Shown here piece after piece: positions 41,351-50,833 of a DNA stretch of 64,000 nt. Below the pieces are notes generated by a model that saw only the letters and a program-made list of their open reading frames with translations, was not told the origin of the DNA and made no database searches. The DNA lies in contig NZ_CP061474.1 in NCBI RefSeq assembly GCF_014679505.1, positions 3,462,001 to 3,526,000 on the forward strand. The letters are read 5' to 3'. The position numbers and the translations under genes are program-made. The DNA comes from Geobacillus sp. 46C-IIa (GTDB lineage Bacteria; Bacillota; Bacilli; Bacillales; Anoxybacillaceae). Numbering within the stretch: position 1 is the stretch's first letter; the number at the start of each line of letters is the position of its first letter.

Positions 41351-41728
41351 GTGGGCATCAAGCTGATCAAAATTTCTGTTGTGTACTTCGTCATCGGTGT
41401 CTTGATCGGACTTGGCATGTCGATGACCCATTCGTTTGTGCTTACACCGGTTCACGTCCATATCAACCTGTTAGGTTGGACGGCTTTGACGCTCGCGGGC
41501 ATCATCTATCATTTATTCCCACAGGAAGCAGCGACGAAATGGGCGAAAATCCATTTCTGGCTGCACAATATCGGCCTGCCGCTCATGATGGTCGGTTTGA
41601 TTTTTGTCGTGTACGGTTATGAAGCGTTTGTGCCAGCGACAGCCATTGGCGGAACACTCGTCGTCCTTGGCGTCATTTCCTTCGCCATTGCTGTGTTGCA
41701 AAACGTTCGTGTCTCATCGTCAAATTAA
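41351..41728 (+). CDS. small four-helix membrane protein related to haem-copper oxidase subunit I
   Basis: 125 aa from a GTG after GGAGGGGGGAAG; a longer frame from 41282 lacks a binding site. Four hydrophobic helices (about residues 8-30, 42-62, 72-95, 98-118). LTPVHVHINLLGWTALTLAG is the His-rich, GW-containing segment seen in cytochrome oxidase/NO reductase subunit I. The whole protein is a quarter of that length. Similar short proteins occur in bacilli and are often labelled cytochrome oxidase-like. A haem-binding or assembly role is possible; no partner gene is nearby. Confidence 0.75.
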   Translation: MGIKLIKISVVYFVIGVLIGLGMSMTHSFVLTPVHVHINLLGWTALTLAGIIYHLFPQEAATKWAKIHFWLHNIGLPLMMVGLIFVVYGYEAFVPATAIGGTLVVLGVISFAIAVLQNVRVSSSN

Positions 41729-41735
41729 GATGACC

Positions 41736-41770
41736 AGGCCCAAAGCGTTTGCTTTGGGCCTTCTCTTTTT
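41736..41770 (+). terminator. Terminator after the oxidase-like gene
   Basis: AGGCCCAAAGC (41736-41746) / GCTTTGGGCCT (41751-41761) followed by TCTCTTTTT. Confidence 0.85.
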
Positions 41771-41849
41771 CTCGCCCCTTGAATCAGGCAGGACAGTTCT
41801 TTATACTTATTGTTATGACTGTTTGTTCGCAAAGGTGTGTTCATCCATT

Positions 41850-42281
41850 ATGAAAGAAACAAACGGCATTCCGGTGCGGCTTCGCCAGGTGGCCGTCATC
41901 CGCGACGGTGCGCACCAAGAGACGGTCGTGCTTGAAGTGGACGGCATGTATTACATAAAAGGGGAAACGATGTATGTGCAGTTTGCTGAGGAAAACGAAC
42001 TCGGCCGAGTGACTAACATCGTGAAAATCGCACCCGATGAGGTGACCGTCCTCCGCTCTGGGGCGGTCGAGATGAGGCAAACGTTCCGCTGTCGGCAGGA
42101 AATGCCGGGCCATTACAAAACGGTGTTCGGGCGGTGGGCGCTGGCGACAAAAACGGATGCGATCGAGTTCCGATATGACGAAAGACGGAAACAAGGGCAG
42201 CTCTTTCTCTCGTATGAACTGATGCTAGAGCATGAGTGGAGCGGGCGCCATACGTTGACGTTAACATTTAAGGGGGTATAA
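41850..42281 (+). CDS. ywiB: YwiB-family protein (DUF1934, lipocalin/beta-barrel-like)
   Basis: 143 aa from the ATG 12 nt after AAAGGTG. Beta-strand-rich: [81 protein letters not shown]1934 proteins are small cytosolic barrels of unknown function that precede argS in bacilli; here argS follows after 4 nt. A longer in-frame extension to 41604 runs through the previous gene and terminator and is rejected. Confidence 0.85.
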   Translation: MKETNGIPVRLRQVAVIRDGAHQETVVLEVDGMYYIKGETMYVQFAEENELGRVTNIVKIAPDEVTVLRSGAVEMRQTFRCRQEMPGHYKTVFGRWALATKTDAIEFRYDERRKQGQLFLSYELMLEHEWSGRHTLTLTFKGV

Positions 42282-42285
42282 GCCG

Positions 42286-43959
42286 ATGAACATTGTCGGG
42301 CAAATGAAAGAAAAGCTGAAAGAGGAAATTCGCCAGGCGGCGGTCAAAGCCGGTCTGGCAGCTGCCGAAGAGCTTCCGGAAGTGCTCTTGGAAGTGCCGC
42401 GCGAAAAGGCGCACGGCGACTACTCGACGAACATCGCGATGCAGCTTGCGCGCATCGCGAAAAAGCCGCCGCGGGCGATTGCGGAAGCCATCGTCGGGGA
42501 GTTTGACCGCGAGCGTGTTTCAGTAGCGCGCATCGAGGTAGCGGGGCCAGGATTTATTAACTTTTATATGGACAATCGCTATTTGACAGCCGTTGTGCCG
42601 GCGATTTTGCAGGCGGGACAAGCGTATGGCGAATCGAATGCCGGCAACGGGGAAAAGGTGCAAGTTGAGTTCGTCTCCGCCAACCCGACCGGCGACTTGC
42701 ATTTAGGCCATGCCCGCGGCGCGGCGGTCGGCGATTCGCTTTGCAACATTTTAGCGAAAGCCGGGTTCGATGTGACGCGCGAATATTACATTAATGATGC
42801 CGGCAAACAAATTTACAACTTAGCGAAATCGGTCGAAGCCCGCTATTTCCAAGCGCTTGGCACCGATATGCCGCTGCCGGAGGACGGTTATTATGGCGAC
42901 GACATCGTAGAAATCGGCAAACAGCTCGCCGATGAATACGGCGATCGGTTTGTTCACGTTGACGAAGAGGAACGGCTCGCCTTTTTCCGCGAATACGGCC
43001 TCCGTTACGAGCTTGACAAAATTAAAAACGATTTAGCCGCGTTCCGCGTTCCGTTTGACGTTTGGTATTCAGAAACGTCGCTTTATGAGAGCGGCAAAAT
43101 CGACGAGGCGCTCGCCACGCTGCGTGAGCGCGGCTACATTTACGAACAGGATGGGGCGACATGGTTTCGTTCGACGGCGTTCGGTGATGACAAAGACCGC
43201 GTGTTGATTAAGCAGGACGGAACGTATACGTATTTGCTTCCCGATATCGCCTACCATCAAGACAAACTGCGACGCGGATTCACGAAGTTGATCAACATTT
43301 GGGGAGCGGATCACCACGGCTACATCCCGCGCATGAAAGCGGCGATCGCCGCGCTCGGCTACGACCCAGAGACGCTCGAAGTCGAAATTATCCAAATGGT
43401 GAACTTATATCAAAACGGCGAGCGCGTCAAAATGAGCAAACGCACCGGCAAGGCGGTGACGATGCGCGAGCTGATGGAAGAAGTCGGCGTCGATGCCGTT
43501 CGCTACTTCTTTGCGATGCGTTCAGGCGATACGCATCTCGATTTTGACATGGATTTGGCTGTTGCGCAGTCGAACGAAAACCCTGTCTACTACGTTCAAT
43601 ACGCACACGCCCGCGTCTCAAGCATTCTCCGCCAAGCGGAAGAGCAGCAGCTGTCATATGAAGGGGATGCCGCCCTTCATCATCTCGTCGAAACGGAAAA
43701 AGAAATCGAGCTGCTCAAAGTGCTCGGCGACTTCCCGGATGTCGTCGCTGAGGCAGCCTTGAAGCGGATGCCGCACCGCATCACCGCCTATGCGTTTGAT
43801 TTGGCGTCGGCGCTTCACAGCTTTTACAATGCGGAAAAAGTGCTTGATCTAGACAATATCGAAAAAACGAAAGCCCGCCTCGCGCTTGTCAAGGCGGTGC
43901 AAATCACGCTGCAAAACTCCCTGGCGTTAATCGGCGTCTCAGCGCCGGAACAAATGTAA
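42286..43959 (+). CDS. argS: arginyl-tRNA synthetase
   Basis: 557 aa class I synthetase. The N-terminal additional domain is about residues 1-120; [12 protein letters not shown] is the HIGH-type motif (about residue 133); [20 protein letters not shown] is the KMSK-type motif (about residue 385). A C-terminal DALR anticodon-binding domain ends ...[12 protein letters not shown]. It charges tRNA-Arg. ATG after AAGGGGGTATAAGCC, coupled to ywiB. Confidence 0.97.
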   Translation: MNIVGQMKEKLKEEIRQAAVKAGLAAAEELPEVLLEVPREKAHGDYSTNIAMQLARIAKKPPRAIAEAIVGEFDRERVSVARIEVAGPGFINFYMDNRYLTAVVPAILQAGQAYGESNAGNGEKVQVEFVSANPTGDLHLGHARGAAVGDSLCNILAKAGFDVTREYYINDAGKQIYNLAKSVEARYFQALGTDMPLPEDGYYGDDIVEIGKQLADEYGDRFVHVDEEERLAFFREYGLRYELDKIKNDLAAFRVPFDVWYSETSLYESGKIDEALATLRERGYIYEQDGATWFRSTAFGDDKDRVLIKQDGTYTYLLPDIAYHQDKLRRGFTKLINIWGADHHGYIPRMKAAIAALGYDPETLEVEIIQMVNLYQNGERVKMSKRTGKAVTMRELMEEVGVDAVRYFFAMRSGDTHLDFDMDLAVAQSNENPVYYVQYAHARVSSILRQAEEQQLSYEGDAALHHLVETEKEIELLKVLGDFPDVVAEAALKRMPHRITAYAFDLASALHSFYNAEKVLDLDNIEKTKARLALVKAVQITLQNSLALIGVSAPEQM

Positions 43960-43965
43960 ACGAAT

Positions 43966-43988
43966 AGGGAGCGATTGCTCCCTTTTTT
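43966..43988 (+). terminator. Terminator of argS
   Basis: AGGGAGC (43966-43972) / GCTCCCT (43977-43983) followed by TTTTT. Confidence 0.88.
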
Positions 43989-44030
43989 GTTTGGGCATGC
44001 TAAAGGAAAACAGCGGTGGAGGATCAACAA

Positions 44031-44198
44031 GTGAAAGAAGTCATACTATCGCTTATCACCGGCATGGTTGTCGGCTTTTTGTTTACGCTGTTCCGTCTGC
44101 CGATTCCTGCCCCCCCGGCGTTGGCCGGCATTGCGGGCATCGTCGGCGTGTATCTCGGTATGCGGCTGTTTCAATGGTTGGCGTTGTTTTGGAAATGA
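44031..44198 (+). CDS. XapX-domain (DUF1427) membrane peptide
   Basis: 55 aa from a GTG 8 nt after GGAGG. Two helices: VILSLITGMVVGFLFTLF, a short Pro loop RLPIPAPPALAGIAGIV, then GVYLGMRLFQWLALFW. This is the XapX pattern of two spans joined by a proline loop. The domain's role is unknown (possibly transport-associated). Confidence 0.8.
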   Translation: MKEVILSLITGMVVGFLFTLFRLPIPAPPALAGIAGIVGVYLGMRLFQWLALFWK

Positions 44199-44493
44199 AC
44201 GGAAGCCGCGCGGTGGAAAGTCGGCCGAGACCGTTCAATCCCCCGGCTGGCGCTGTTTTGGCGATGCGAGGTCGCCACGGGCGCCGGCCGGGTTTTTGCT
44301 TTTGCTGCTTCGGCAGCAATTCGATAGAAGTGAGGGTGTCCCAGCGCAGCGGGGCACCCTTTTTCATCGCTATATACGCGACGAACGCTTCTGCAAGACC
44401 ATGTGCTGCATCTCTCTTAGGAAAAGGCGCTCTTCTGAACCAGTCCTATGGATGGATGAACGTTCCTTCTTTACGGTTTTTGCCGGGAATCCG
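44199..44493. other. Intergenic region with two hairpins
   Basis: No gene. GCTGCT-TCGG-CAGC (about 44305) and a terminator GGGTGTCCC / GGGGCACCC (44334-44342 / 44351-44359) followed by TTTTTC. The rest is unexplained GC-rich sequence. Confidence 0.6.
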
Positions 44494-45684
44494 CTACAAC
44501 CAAGTGGAAAGCAGCTGGGAAATGGACTCTTTGCCGCGGTCGAGGAGCGAACGGTTTTGCCAAAAATCGAGCGTCAGCGGTTCGGAGCGCGTCAAGTCGC
44601 GTTCGATCGCCTGTTTGACGAGCCGAGTAAACGCGCGGTCAAACACATAGCAGTTGATTTCGCTGTTTAAAAACAAACTGCGCCGGTCGAAATTGGCCGT
44701 ACCGACATCGCACCATTCTTCGTCGATCACTATTGTTTTGGCATGGTAAAACCCTTGGTAAAAGCGGTAAACGCGTGCACCGGCTTTCAGCATTTGATAA
44801 AAATACGGATGGGCGGCTTCCCTTACAAATAAATGATCTGCCTTCAGCGGCACGAGCACGGTGACGCGCACCCCGCGCTGGAGTGCGCGCATCAGCTCGT
44901 TAAACAGCAGCCGGCTCGGGATAAAGTACGGGGTGCCGATCATAATTTCTTTTTTGGCGTGGCGGATGACATCGATATACTGCTCTTCCAGAGCGGCGCC
45001 ATCGGTGGCGACCAATTGATGGCGAATGGCGCCGGCGGGAAGCTCCGGGAAGTAGCGGTGCTTGTCAGTCACCGTCTTGCCTGTCGCCTCTTCCCAATCG
45101 TGCAAAAACTGTTCCTGCAAGTCGTATACTCCTTCGCCGCTGATTTTTAAGTGGTAGTCCCGCCATTCCCCGAAATCGGCGTCTTTCCCATTATACTCGC
45201 GGCCGATGTTAAATCCGCCGATATAGCCGACTCGTCCGTCGATGACCGTAATTTTCCGGTGATTGCGGCGGTTGAGGCGGTAAATGAAAAACGGAAAGCG
45301 CGGCGGGCGGGCATAGGCGAACTCCACCCCGTTCGCCCGTAGCGAACGAATGAGCGTTTTCGGCAGCCCGAGGCCGCCGACCCAGTCGACCAACACCCTT
45401 ACTTTCACTCCCTCAGCCGCCTTTTCTTTTAAAATTTGGAAAAAAGGCGTGGTCGTTTCGTCGCTTTTGATAATGTAAAACAGGATGTGAATATGGTCGC
45501 GGGCGCGGCGCAGATCGGCAAAATAGTCGGAAAATAAATGTCTGCCGTTCACGTAGAGCGCAATATCGCTTCTCCGTTCCGGATAGACGACTTTTTTGCG
45601 TCCGTTCCGGAAGACGAGCTGTCCGAGCTTGTCATCAAGATAAATGAGCACGAATATGATGGCAATAACAGCAATGACGACCAT
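44494..45684 (-). CDS. cardiolipin synthase (phospholipase D family)
   Basis: 396 aa. One N-terminal membrane span (residues 1-15). Two HKD motifs: RRNHRKITVIDGRVGYIGGF (about residue 140) and FYHAKTIVIDEEWCDVGTAN (about 320). It joins two phosphatidylglycerols into cardiolipin and glycerol. Only one N-terminal span is visible where ClsA has two, which fits the YwjE (ClsB) group; its place beside fadF also matches ywjE-ywjF in B. subtilis. I therefore favour ClsB but leave the symbol blank. Confidence 0.88.
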   Translation of the reverse strand: MVVIAVIAIIFVLIYLDDKLGQLVFRNGRKKVVYPERRSDIALYVNGRHLFSDYFADLRRARDHIHILFYIIKSDETTTPFFQILKEKAAEGVKVRVLVDWVGGLGLPKTLIRSLRANGVEFAYARPPRFPFFIYRLNRRNHRKITVIDGRVGYIGGFNIGREYNGKDADFGEWRDYHLKISGEGVYDLQEQFLHDWEEATGKTVTDKHRYFPELPAGAIRHQLVATDGAALEEQYIDVIRHAKKEIMIGTPYFIPSRLLFNELMRALQRGVRVTVLVPLKADHLFVREAAHPYFYQMLKAGARVYRFYQGFYHAKTIVIDEEWCDVGTANFDRRSLFLNSEINCYVFDRAFTRLVKQAIERDLTRSEPLTLDFWQNRSLLDRGKESISQLLSTWL

Positions 45685-45936
45685 GCCTTCCCCTCCTGTG
45701 CATCGCTTCAGTACTTATTAATGTGTCCTACAACGTACAAAAATAGCAAAGCGATTGCCGCCGATTCCATCCCGCTTTGCCGGACGGGCGCCAAACCGTT
45801 CCTTATGGAGACTCAACGATTCAATCGTGCCCACGGTGAGACGAAGCGCGAGCAGGAGCGAACCGTCTGGCTGGCCAATATACCGGCCTTCTCTCTCGCT
45901 TTTGCTTGAACCGGAAAAGAAATGAGAAAAAAGTTA
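45685..45936. other. Intergenic region between cls and fadF
   Basis: About 250 nt without a supported gene. It holds the divergent promoters; only the fadF promoter at the right end is clear. Confidence 0.4.
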
Positions 45937-45965
45937 TTGACTGAATGCTCATTCATTTGTACAAT
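45937..45965 (+). promoter_or_regulatory. fadF operon promoter with FadR-type operator
   Basis: TTGACT (45937-45942), 17-nt spacer, TACAAT (45960-45965). Between the boxes lies TGAATG-CT-CATTCA (45942-45955), matching the half-sites of the B. subtilis FadR (YsiA) box TGAATGAATANTCATTCA. Repression lifted by long-chain acyl-CoA is the expected control. Confidence 0.85.
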
Positions 45966-46043
45966 AGACGTAAAGCGAAATTCTGAAAATTTGTTTTGTT
46001 ATGGCAACAATTTTGCCGGAAAAGCGGGGGAAGGGGAGAGAAG

Positions 46044-48140
46044 ATGAACGCCTTATTACTGGTGAATGGGCTCGCGTTTTTATTTGTAACCGCTTACGCC
46101 GTCTATTTGTTTGCGTATGTCGTGAAAACGCGGGCGATGTACATTAAACTCGGCAAAAAAGTCGAGTTTGATGAAAAAGTCAACGAGCGGCTGCGCAACA
46201 TTTGGATCAACGTCTTCGGCCAAAAAAAGCTGCTCAAAGACAAAAAAAGCGGGTTGATCCACGTCGTTTTTTTCTACGGCTTTATTCTCGTCCAATTTGG
46301 CGCGATTGACTTCATCATCAAAGGGCTCGCGCCCGGAGCGCACTTGCCGCTCGGACCGCTGTATCCAGGGTTTACGTTTTTCCAAGAAATTGTCACTTTG
46401 CTCATTTTAATCGCCGTGCTCGCCGCCTTTTACCGCCGCTATATTGAAAAGCTCGTTCGCTTAAAGCGCGATTTCAAAGCCGGACTCGTGCTCCTTTTTA
46501 TCGGCGGACTCATGTTGTCCGTTTTGTTCGGCAACGGGATGAGCATGATTTGGCATGGCGAAGAGGCGACATGGAGCGAGCCGGTCGCTTCGCTCATTGC
46601 CGGCGCGTTCTCATGGATCGGCGAAACCGGGGCCGCGGTGCTGTTCTTTGCCGCCTGGTGGGTGCATTTGTTGATTTTGCTGACGTTCCTCGTGTACGTG
46701 CCGCAGTCAAAGCACGCCCATTTGATCGCTGCGCCGGTCAACGTCTTTTTCAGCCGGCTGACGCGGCCGAAGCTGGCGCCGATCAACTTTGAGGACGAAA
46801 GCCAAGAATCGTTTGGCGTCGGCAAAATTGAAGATTTTACGCAAAAACAGTTGATCGACTTGTATGCCTGTGTCGAGTGCGGCCGCTGTACGAGCATGTG
46901 CCCGGCGACCGGCACCGGGAAAATGTTGTCGCCGATGGACTTGATTTTGAAGCTGCGCGACCATTTGACGGAAAAAGGAGCGGTCGTCACGTCGCGCGCG
47001 CCGTGGGTGCCGACGTTCGCCTTTAAAAACACGAAAGGCAACCAGCTCGCGTTCGCCGCGGCATCGGAGCAGGCGGCAGCGATTGAAATGCCAAGCTTGA
47101 TCGGCGATGTCATCACCGAGGAAGAAATTTGGGCCTGTACGACGTGCCGCAACTGTGAAGACCAATGCCCGGTCATGAACGAACACGTCGATAAAATTAT
47201 TGACTTGCGCCGCTATCTCGTGTTGACCGAAGGGCGGATGAATCCGGATGCGCAGCGGGCGATGACGAACATCGAGCGCCAAGGCAACCCGTGGGGCTTA
47301 AACCGGAAAGAGCGGGAAAACTGGCGCGAGCTGCGCGACGACGTCCACGTCCCAACGGTCAAAGAAGCGGCCAAGGCCGGGGAAGAGATCGAGTATTTAT
47401 TCTGGGTCGGTTCAATGGGCTCATACGACAGCCGCAGCCAAAAAATCGCCCTTGCTTTTGCCAAACTGCTGAACGAAGCCGGTGTCAAGTTTGCGATTTT
47501 AGGCAACAAGGAGAAAAACTCCGGCGATACGCCGCGCCGGTTAGGGAACGAGTTTTTATTTCAGGAGCTGGCGACGAACAACATCGCCGAGTTTGAAAAA
47601 GCAGGCGTCAACAAAATCGTCACGATCGACCCGCACGCCTACAATGCGTTTAAAAACGAATACCCGGATTTCGGGCTTGAAGCCGAAGTGTACCACCATA
47701 CCGAGCTGCTTGCCAAGCTCATCGAAGAAGGGCGCCTTGTGCCGAAATATCCGGTCAACGAGCGCATCACGTTCCATGACTCGTGCTATTTAGGGCGCTA
47801 CAATGACGTCTATGACGCACCGAGACAAATTTTGCGCGCCATCCCGGGCGTCGAGCTCGTCGAAATGGAGCGCAACCGCGAACGCGGCATGTGCTGCGGT
47901 GCCGGCGGCGGCCTCATGTGGATGGAAGAGACGACCGGCAACCGGATCAACGTCGCCCGCACGGAGCAAGCGCTCGCTGTCAACCCGACGGTCATCAGCT
48001 CCGGCTGTCCGTACTGCTTGACGATGCTGTCGGACGGCACGAAGGCGAAAGAAGTGGAAGACCGCGTTTCGACGTACGATGTCGCTGAACTGTTGGCGAA
48101 ATCGGTGTTTGGGGAGGAAAAAAACGAAGCCGCATCATAA
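46044..48140 (+). CDS. fadF: acyl-CoA dehydrogenase-linked iron-sulfur membrane oxidoreductase (FadF/YwjF)
   Basis: 698 aa from the ATG after GGGGAAGGGGAGAG. The N-terminal nitrate-reductase-gamma-like membrane domain (about residues 1-230) has histidine-bearing helices. Two 4Fe-4S motifs follow: LYACVECGRCTSMCPATG and ACTTCRNCEDQCPV (about 280-390). Two CCG domains come next, one with RGMCCGAGGGLMW and SSGCPYCLTMLSDG. The layout resembles HdrDE-type and EtfQO-substituting proteins. It probably feeds electrons from acyl-CoA dehydrogenases/ETF to menaquinone. First gene behind the FadR-type box. Confidence 0.88.
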   Translation: MNALLLVNGLAFLFVTAYAVYLFAYVVKTRAMYIKLGKKVEFDEKVNERLRNIWINVFGQKKLLKDKKSGLIHVVFFYGFILVQFGAIDFIIKGLAPGAHLPLGPLYPGFTFFQEIVTLLILIAVLAAFYRRYIEKLVRLKRDFKAGLVLLFIGGLMLSVLFGNGMSMIWHGEEATWSEPVASLIAGAFSWIGETGAAVLFFAAWWVHLLILLTFLVYVPQSKHAHLIAAPVNVFFSRLTRPKLAPINFEDESQESFGVGKIEDFTQKQLIDLYACVECGRCTSMCPATGTGKMLSPMDLILKLRDHLTEKGAVVTSRAPWVPTFAFKNTKGNQLAFAAASEQAAAIEMPSLIGDVITEEEIWACTTCRNCEDQCPVMNEHVDKIIDLRRYLVLTEGRMNPDAQRAMTNIERQGNPWGLNRKERENWRELRDDVHVPTVKEAAKAGEEIEYLFWVGSMGSYDSRSQKIALAFAKLLNEAGVKFAILGNKEKNSGDTPRRLGNEFLFQELATNNIAEFEKAGVNKIVTIDPHAYNAFKNEYPDFGLEAEVYHHTELLAKLIEEGRLVPKYPVNERITFHDSCYLGRYNDVYDAPRQILRAIPGVELVEMERNRERGMCCGAGGGLMWMEETTGNRINVARTEQALAVNPTVISSGCPYCLTMLSDGTKAKEVEDRVSTYDVAELLAKSVFGEEKNEAAS

Positions 48141-48196
48141 AATAGTTGCGTAGACAATTTCTATTTTTTAAAATAGTAAGTACGATATGGCATTCG

Positions 48197-48230
48197 GAAA
48201 GAGATGGTGTACGGTCGTACGCCTTCTCTT
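48197..48230 (+). repeat. Hairpin between fadF and thiolase genes
   Basis: AAAGAGA-GG-GTAC-GGTC-GTAC-CC-TCTCTTT without a T-run. It may modulate relative mRNA levels in the operon. The following GAACGTTC is a small palindrome. Confidence 0.45.
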
Positions 48231-48305
48231 TCGCCTTGCTATCGAGCGAACGTTCAGTCTGTATTTTGTAATCGCTTTCTTATCTGAAAAAGGGGGAGAG
48301 GAATG

Positions 48306-49484
48306 ATGGGGAAAACGGTGATTGTCAGCGGGGTGCGCACCCCGTTCGGAAAATTAGGCGGCGCGCTGCAAGCGTTATCAGCATCAGAGCTCAGCGGCAT
48401 TGCGGTGAAAGAGGCGCTCGCCCGCGCCAACGTGAGCGCAGAACAAGTCGATCATGTCATTTTGGGCACCGTCCTGCAAGGCGGGCAAGGGCAGCTTCCG
48501 TCGCGGCAGGCGATGCGCCATGCCGGCATTCCGTGGCACGTCCGCACCGAGACGGTGAACAAAGTGTGCGCGTCCGGCATGCGCGCCGTCACGCTCGCCG
48601 ACCAGCTCATTCGCTTAGGCGACGCCGATGTCGTCGTCGCCGGCGGGATGGAGTCGATGAGCAACGCGCCGTACGTGTTGCCGAAAGCGCGCTGGGGGCT
48701 GCGGATGGGCGACAGCACGGTCAAAGATTTGATGGTATATGATGGCCTCACATGCAGCTTCACCGGCGTCCATATGGGCGTTTACGGCGGCAACACAGCG
48801 CGTGAGCTCGGCATCACCAGAGAGGCGCAAGACGAGTGGGCGTACCGCAGCCATATGCGCGCCATCGCGGCGATCGAAGCCGGCCGCCTCGCTGAAGAAA
48901 TCGTTCCGGTGACGATTCCGCAGCGCAAAGGCGCCCCGCTTGTCGTTGAACACGACGAGGCGCCGCGGAAAGATACGTCGCTTGAAAAACTGGCGAAACT
49001 GCCGCCGGTATTTGACCATGAAGGCACGATTACGGCTGGCAACGCCCCGGGCGTCAACGACGGCGCCGCCGCGCTCGTTTTAATGAGCGAAGAGCGCGCC
49101 GCCCGCGAAGGGCTCGAGCCGCTCGCAACGGTGGTCGCCCACACGGCCATCGCTGTCGAGGCGAAAGACTTCCCGAAAACGCCGGGGCTTGTCATTAACG
49201 AGCTGCTCCGCAAAACGGGGAAAACGGTCGATGACATCGCCTTGTTTGAAGTGAATGAAGCGTTCGCTGCCGTCGCACTGGCGGCCATCCAAATCGCCGG
49301 CCTAGACCCGGAAAAAGTGAACGTCAACGGCGGCGCCGTTGCCCTTGGTCATCCGATCGGCGCCAGCGGTGCGCGCATCATCTTGACGCTCATTCATGAG
49401 CTGAAGCGCCGCGGCGGCGGCCTCGGCATCGCCGCGATCTGCAGCGGCGGCGGCCAAGGCGACGCCATCTTAGTTGAGGTATAA
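48306..49484 (+). CDS. acetyl-CoA C-acetyltransferase (thiolase)
   Basis: 392 aa. [20 protein letters not shown] holds the nucleophilic Cys (about residue 89), [20 protein letters not shown] the activating His, and [16 protein letters not shown] the second Cys. It cleaves 3-ketoacyl-CoA (or condenses acetyl-CoA) in beta-oxidation. ATG after GGGGGAGAGGA. Orthologous in type to B. subtilis mmgA/fadA/yhfS; the exact chain-length preference is unknown. Confidence 0.93.
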   Translation: MGKTVIVSGVRTPFGKLGGALQALSASELSGIAVKEALARANVSAEQVDHVILGTVLQGGQGQLPSRQAMRHAGIPWHVRTETVNKVCASGMRAVTLADQLIRLGDADVVVAGGMESMSNAPYVLPKARWGLRMGDSTVKDLMVYDGLTCSFTGVHMGVYGGNTARELGITREAQDEWAYRSHMRAIAAIEAGRLAEEIVPVTIPQRKGAPLVVEHDEAPRKDTSLEKLAKLPPVFDHEGTITAGNAPGVNDGAAALVLMSEERAAREGLEPLATVVAHTAIAVEAKDFPKTPGLVINELLRKTGKTVDDIALFEVNEAFAAVALAAIQIAGLDPEKVNVNGGAVALGHPIGASGARIILTLIHELKRRGGGLGIAAICSGGGQGDAILVEV

Positions 49485-49498
49485 GAGGAGCCAGGAGC

Positions 49499-49930
49499 GC
49501 GACAAGCGCGCGTGTCGCCTGTAGCCGTGCGGGGACATGGCTGTCGCCGCATGTCCTCGCACGGCAGCCCGCCGCCAAGACGCGTGTCGCCGGCTGTCGC
49601 CAAGATGCAGGAAGCGGCTTGCTGCGATCTTGTCCCTTGGTGACGCGGCGCGAAACGGAACGTGTCGCCGCTCCGCCCTTCGGCGATGGGGTCAAAACGG
49701 CAGAGGACGCGGCCTGTTGCCGGTAGCGCGTCCATGAACCGGAGCGGTATCTCCGGAACAACGCCAAGGCGCAAGATGCGGCCGCGCGCCCCCGTGCAGC
49801 CGCTGCGGGGGAGGAAGCGGTGTGCCGCCGCGATGTCTCTTGCTGTCAGCACCGCGGCATTGGCCGCCGTGAATTTAGCGGATGTGACGCACGTTCATTT
49901 TTCAGACATACACATAGATAGGGGGATAGG
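49499..49930 (+). repeat. GC-rich, multi-hairpin spacer between thiolase and hydroxyacyl-CoA dehydrogenase genes
   Basis: No supported gene in 440 nt. GCCGTGCGGGGACATG (49524-49539) pairs over 16 bp with CATGTCCTCGCACGGC (49550-49565). GCGACA/TGTCGC sits just before it; AAGAT-GCAG/CTGC-GATCTT (49602-49631) and CCGGAG/CTCCGG (49739-49755) follow. CGTGTCGCC occurs three times (49511, 49583, 49661). GC content is well above the coding neighbours. Confidence 0.6.
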
Positions 49931-49933
49931 AAC

Positions 49934-50785
49934 ATGGACGTCAAAACGATCATGGTCGTCGGCGCCGGACAAATGGGATCGGGCATCGCTCAAGTATGCG
50001 CCGTCGCCGGCTATGACGTGCTTTTATATGATATTAGCGAAGCGCAATTGGACAAAGGAATTCAAAACATCGAAAAACTGCTCGCCCGTCAAGTGGAAAA
50101 AGGGAAAATGGCGGCGGCGGACAAAGATGCGGCGCTGTCGCGGCTTTCCCGCTCCACCGACTTGCGCGCTGCCGTCAACGCTGATCTTGTCATCGAAGCG
50201 GTCGTTGAAAACATGGACGTGAAAACGAAGCTGTTTGCCGAATTGGACGAAATCGCCCGCCCGGAAACGATTTTGGCGTCGAACACGTCGTCGCTTCCGA
50301 TTACGGAAATCGCAGCGGCGACGAAGCGCCCGGAGAAAGTGATCGGCATGCACTTTATGAATCCGGTGCCCGTCATGAAGCTGGTGGAAATCATCCGCGG
50401 CTTAGCGACGGCCGATGACGTGTACGAGACGATTGAAGCGGTCACTCGGACGCTCGGCAAAGTGCCGGTGGAAGTGAACGACTTTCCGGGCTTTATTTCC
50501 AACCGCGTCCTCATGCCGATGATTAACGAAGCGATTTACGCCTTGTACGAAGGGGTAGCGACCAAAGAGGCGATCGATGAAGTGATGAAACTGGGCATGA
50601 ACCATCCGATGGGGCCGCTCACGCTCGCTGACTTTATCGGACTGGATACGTGCTTATACATTATGGAAACGCTTCATGAAGGGTTCGGCGATGACAAGTA
50701 CCGCCCGTGCCCGCTGTTGCGCAAATACGTCAAGGCTGGCTGGCTGGGCCGCAAGACAGGACGCGGATTTTACACGTACGAGTAA
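49934..50785 (+). CDS. 3-hydroxybutyryl-CoA / 3-hydroxyacyl-CoA dehydrogenase
   Basis: 283 aa. The NAD-binding [20 protein letters not shown] is at the N-terminus; [40 protein letters not shown] (catalytic Ser/Thr region), and [20 protein letters not shown] with the catalytic His follow. C-terminal dimer domain with [20 protein letters not shown]. It oxidises 3-hydroxyacyl-CoA. ATG after AGGGGGATAGGAAC. Resembles B. subtilis MmgB. Confidence 0.95.
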   Translation: MDVKTIMVVGAGQMGSGIAQVCAVAGYDVLLYDISEAQLDKGIQNIEKLLARQVEKGKMAAADKDAALSRLSRSTDLRAAVNADLVIEAVVENMDVKTKLFAELDEIARPETILASNTSSLPITEIAAATKRPEKVIGMHFMNPVPVMKLVEIIRGLATADDVYETIEAVTRTLGKVPVEVNDFPGFISNRVLMPMINEAIYALYEGVATKEAIDEVMKLGMNHPMGPLTLADFIGLDTCLYIMETLHEGFGDDKYRPCPLLRKYVKAGWLGRKTGRGFYTYE

Positions 50786-50833
50786 GCGGGTCAAAGCAAC
50801 ATTGACGAGCAACATGACAAAGGGGGATGTCCC

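Noticed and set aside
41604..41849. N-terminal extension of YwiB
   Set aside because: It would run through the previous gene and its terminator; the family begins near [16 protein letters not shown].
45538..45909. 123-codon plus-strand frame between cls and fadF
   Set aside because: Mostly antisense to cls, with no ribosome site and no family resemblance.
49390..49852. Minus-strand Arg/Ala-rich frames across the thiolase-hbd spacer
   Set aside because: Long open frames are expected by chance in GC-rich DNA; composition is low complexity and there are no start signals.
49537..50222. Plus-strand frames through the same spacer
   Set aside because: They cross into hbd in the wrong frame and lack ribosome sites.
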